Positions 60,790 through 61,900 of a DNA stretch of 61,900 bases are shown one piece after another. The notes beneath the pieces are model-generated. The model had not been told where the DNA came from and made no database searches. It was given only the letters and a program-made list of their open reading frames with translations. The position numbers and the translations under genes are program-made. Source of the DNA: Candidatus Omnitrophota bacterium (GTDB lineage: Bacteria; Omnitrophota; Gorgyraeia; Zapsychrales; Zapsychraceae); NCBI GenBank assembly GCA_016212005.1, contig JACRHP010000021.1:1-61900 (forward strand), written 5' to 3'. The number at the start of each line of letters is the position of its first letter. The first letter of the stretch is position 1.

Positions 60790-61900
60790 TTATCCGTTGA
60801 TCACGCGATAAATCAACAAAAAAGAACCAACCCCCAGGAAATATCCGATCAATACCGGCAGACTGACTTTCTTTAAATACCAGCCAAAACTGATCTTCTC
60901 CATACCCATCACGACAACGCCGGCGGCAGATCCGATGATCAGGATGCTTCCTCCCGTACCCACACTATAGGCAATCATTTCCCAGAGTTTCGAATCCGCC
61001 GGATATGAACTTAATGGATACATACCCATCGTCGCGGCCGTGAGAGGAACATTATCAATAATCGCGGATAAAAGCCCCAGGACAGTCGCAATAATATCTT
61101 TGTTATTAAAATAATGATCCATCCTTAAAGCCAGGCTTCCCAATATTCCCGCCGTTTCCAGGGCTGCCACAGCGAGGAGAATCCCCAGGAAAAACAAGAC
61201 ACTGGAGAAGTCCACCCGGGTTAAAATGCTGGGCACTTTTAAATGATCTCTCTTCTGATGATGGATGAGATCTGTTAAGACCCACATAATACCAAGCCCT
61301 AATAAAACCCCCATGAAAGGGGGGAGATTTGTTACCGCCCTAAAAATTGGAACAAATATAAGCGACCCCACGCCCAGAAAAAATACTCTCTTGGCCCCAT
61401 GCTGCGCGGGGCTGTCCGTGCCATGAGATGGATCAGGGTATGCCCCCTGCTTGATGGAAAACGAAAGATATAATAAAGGGATAAACAGAAAAACTAAACT
61501 CGGGATAAAAAGAAGCTCCATCAATTTTCCTGTCGTCACTTGTCCCCCGATCCAAAGCATCATCGTCGTCACGTCGCCGATGGGACTCCAGGCACCGCCC
61601 GCGTTAGCGGCGATAATAACCATGCTCGCAAAAATCATACGATCATTTCTATCCGAAATTAACCGGCGCAGCAGGGAAACCATAACAATCGATGTCGTTA
61701 AATTGTCTAAAACTGAAGAAAGAAAAAACGTAATTATAGAAATCGCCCAAAGCAACTTACGTTTATCCCTGGTCCTTATGAAGCCTGTGATGATTTTAAA
61801 TCCGCCGTGGGAGTCAATAAGTTCGACGATCGTCATGGCCCCCATCAAGAAAAATATGACTTGAGAAATCTCCCCCAAATGCTCGATCAGACGATGCAAA
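60790..61900 (-). CDS. nhaD: NhaD-like Na+/H+ antiporter, 5' end outside the window
   Basis: At least 369 residues of an ion-transporter-superfamily protein with about ten membrane segments. FFLMGAMTIVELIDSHGGFK, FFLSSVLDNLTTSIVMVSLL, IIAANAGGAWSPIGDVTTMM and IIDNVPLTAATMGMYPL are typical NhaD blocks. Full-length relatives have roughly 80 more N-terminal residues, so the gene continues past the right edge and the first codon seen is probably internal. It exchanges Na+ or Li+ for H+. Confidence 0.88.
   Translation of the reverse strand, partial: LHRLIEHLGEISQVIFFLMGAMTIVELIDSHGGFKIITGFIRTRDKRKLLWAISIITFFLSSVLDNLTTSIVMVSLLRRLISDRNDRMIFASMVIIAANAGGAWSPIGDVTTMMLWIGGQVTTGKLMELLFIPSLVFLFIPLLYLSFSIKQGAYPDPSHGTDSPAQHGAKRVFFLGVGSLIFVPIFRAVTNLPPFMGVLLGLGIMWVLTDLIHHQKRDHLKVPSILTRVDFSSVLFFLGILLAVAALETAGILGSLALRMDHYFNNKDIIATVLGLLSAIIDNVPLTAATMGMYPLSSYPADSKLWEMIAYSVGTGGSILIIGSAAGVVVMGMEKISFGWYLKKVSLPVLIGYFLGVGSFLLIYRVING

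Overview
The window is about 62 kb of a Gram-negative bacterial chromosome or large contig, and every gene I can support lies on the minus strand. It opens with the 5' end of a 16S rRNA gene. That end carries GCATGCAAGTCGAGCG in the first variable region, a wording typical of the Planctomycetota-Verrucomicrobiota-Chlamydiota (PVC) superphylum. Together with heptose-LPS (hldD), beta-barrel porin and RND genes and a GC content near 50-55%, I infer a candidate PVC lineage, most likely Omnitrophota. The phylum is an inference, not a database result.

Region 1 (0.6-20.7 kb) is accessory and looks like a biosynthetic gene cluster read right to left. A PadR-type regulator and a promoter with a perfect 20-bp palindrome sit at its upstream end. 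Next comes a chain of acyl-CoA ligase, nucleoside phosphorylase, MtnA-type isomerase, a catalytically dead half-size MtnA relative, a class II aldolase-SCP2 fusion and an aldehyde dehydrogenase. Most of these genes overlap or are nearly contiguous. They are followed by a cobalamin/radical-SAM enzyme of the BchE type, a PCP_red-domain protein and a ketopantoate-reductase-like enzyme. After those comes a minimal type II polyketide synthase: KS-alpha with an intact Cys-His-His triad, KS-beta/chain-length factor with all three residues replaced, and an ACP. Last come a metal-dependent cyclase/hydrolase, an SRPBCC aromatase/cyclase, an MFS exporter, an SDR ketoreductase, a PC4-like DNA-binding protein and an amidohydrolase/decarboxylase. 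My reading is that the upstream part can turn 5'-deoxyadenosine-type nucleosides (a by-product of radical-SAM chemistry) into an aldehyde, an acid and then an acyl-CoA, next to a polyketide assembly line.

This region is also full of unusual small repeats. Many gene junctions hold a hairpin whose two arms are tandem arrays of a degenerate 7-, 8-, 9- or 10-12-nt word, with a different word at different junctions. Several reading frames carry short palindromes inserted in frame. Two nucleotidyltransferase plus small-protein pairs sit inside the cluster, and one of them separates KS-alpha from KS-beta, leaving a copy of the KS-alpha 3' end beside KS-beta.

Region 2 (20.7-42.5 kb) is mostly core metabolism and envelope: a short pyruvate kinase, lipoproteins, hldD, malQ, a CNNM/CorB-like protein, a REC-EAL regulator, a moaC-glgP-thyA-folA operon, a release-factor-like protein, prmA, a GT39-type glycosyltransferase, a polysaccharide deacetylase, gpmI and a REC-histidine kinase. 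It ends with a small operon built around a ParA ATPase fused to a glycogen-binding (CBM48/AMPK) domain.

Region 3 (42.5-45 kb) holds two DUF4143-type AAA ATPases. Region 4 (45-61.9 kb) has a porin and then a heavy-metal efflux operon: Ste14-like methyltransferase, two small membrane proteins, CusC-like, CusB-like, two CusA-like pumps and a P-type ATPase. The window ends inside an NhaD-like antiporter gene.
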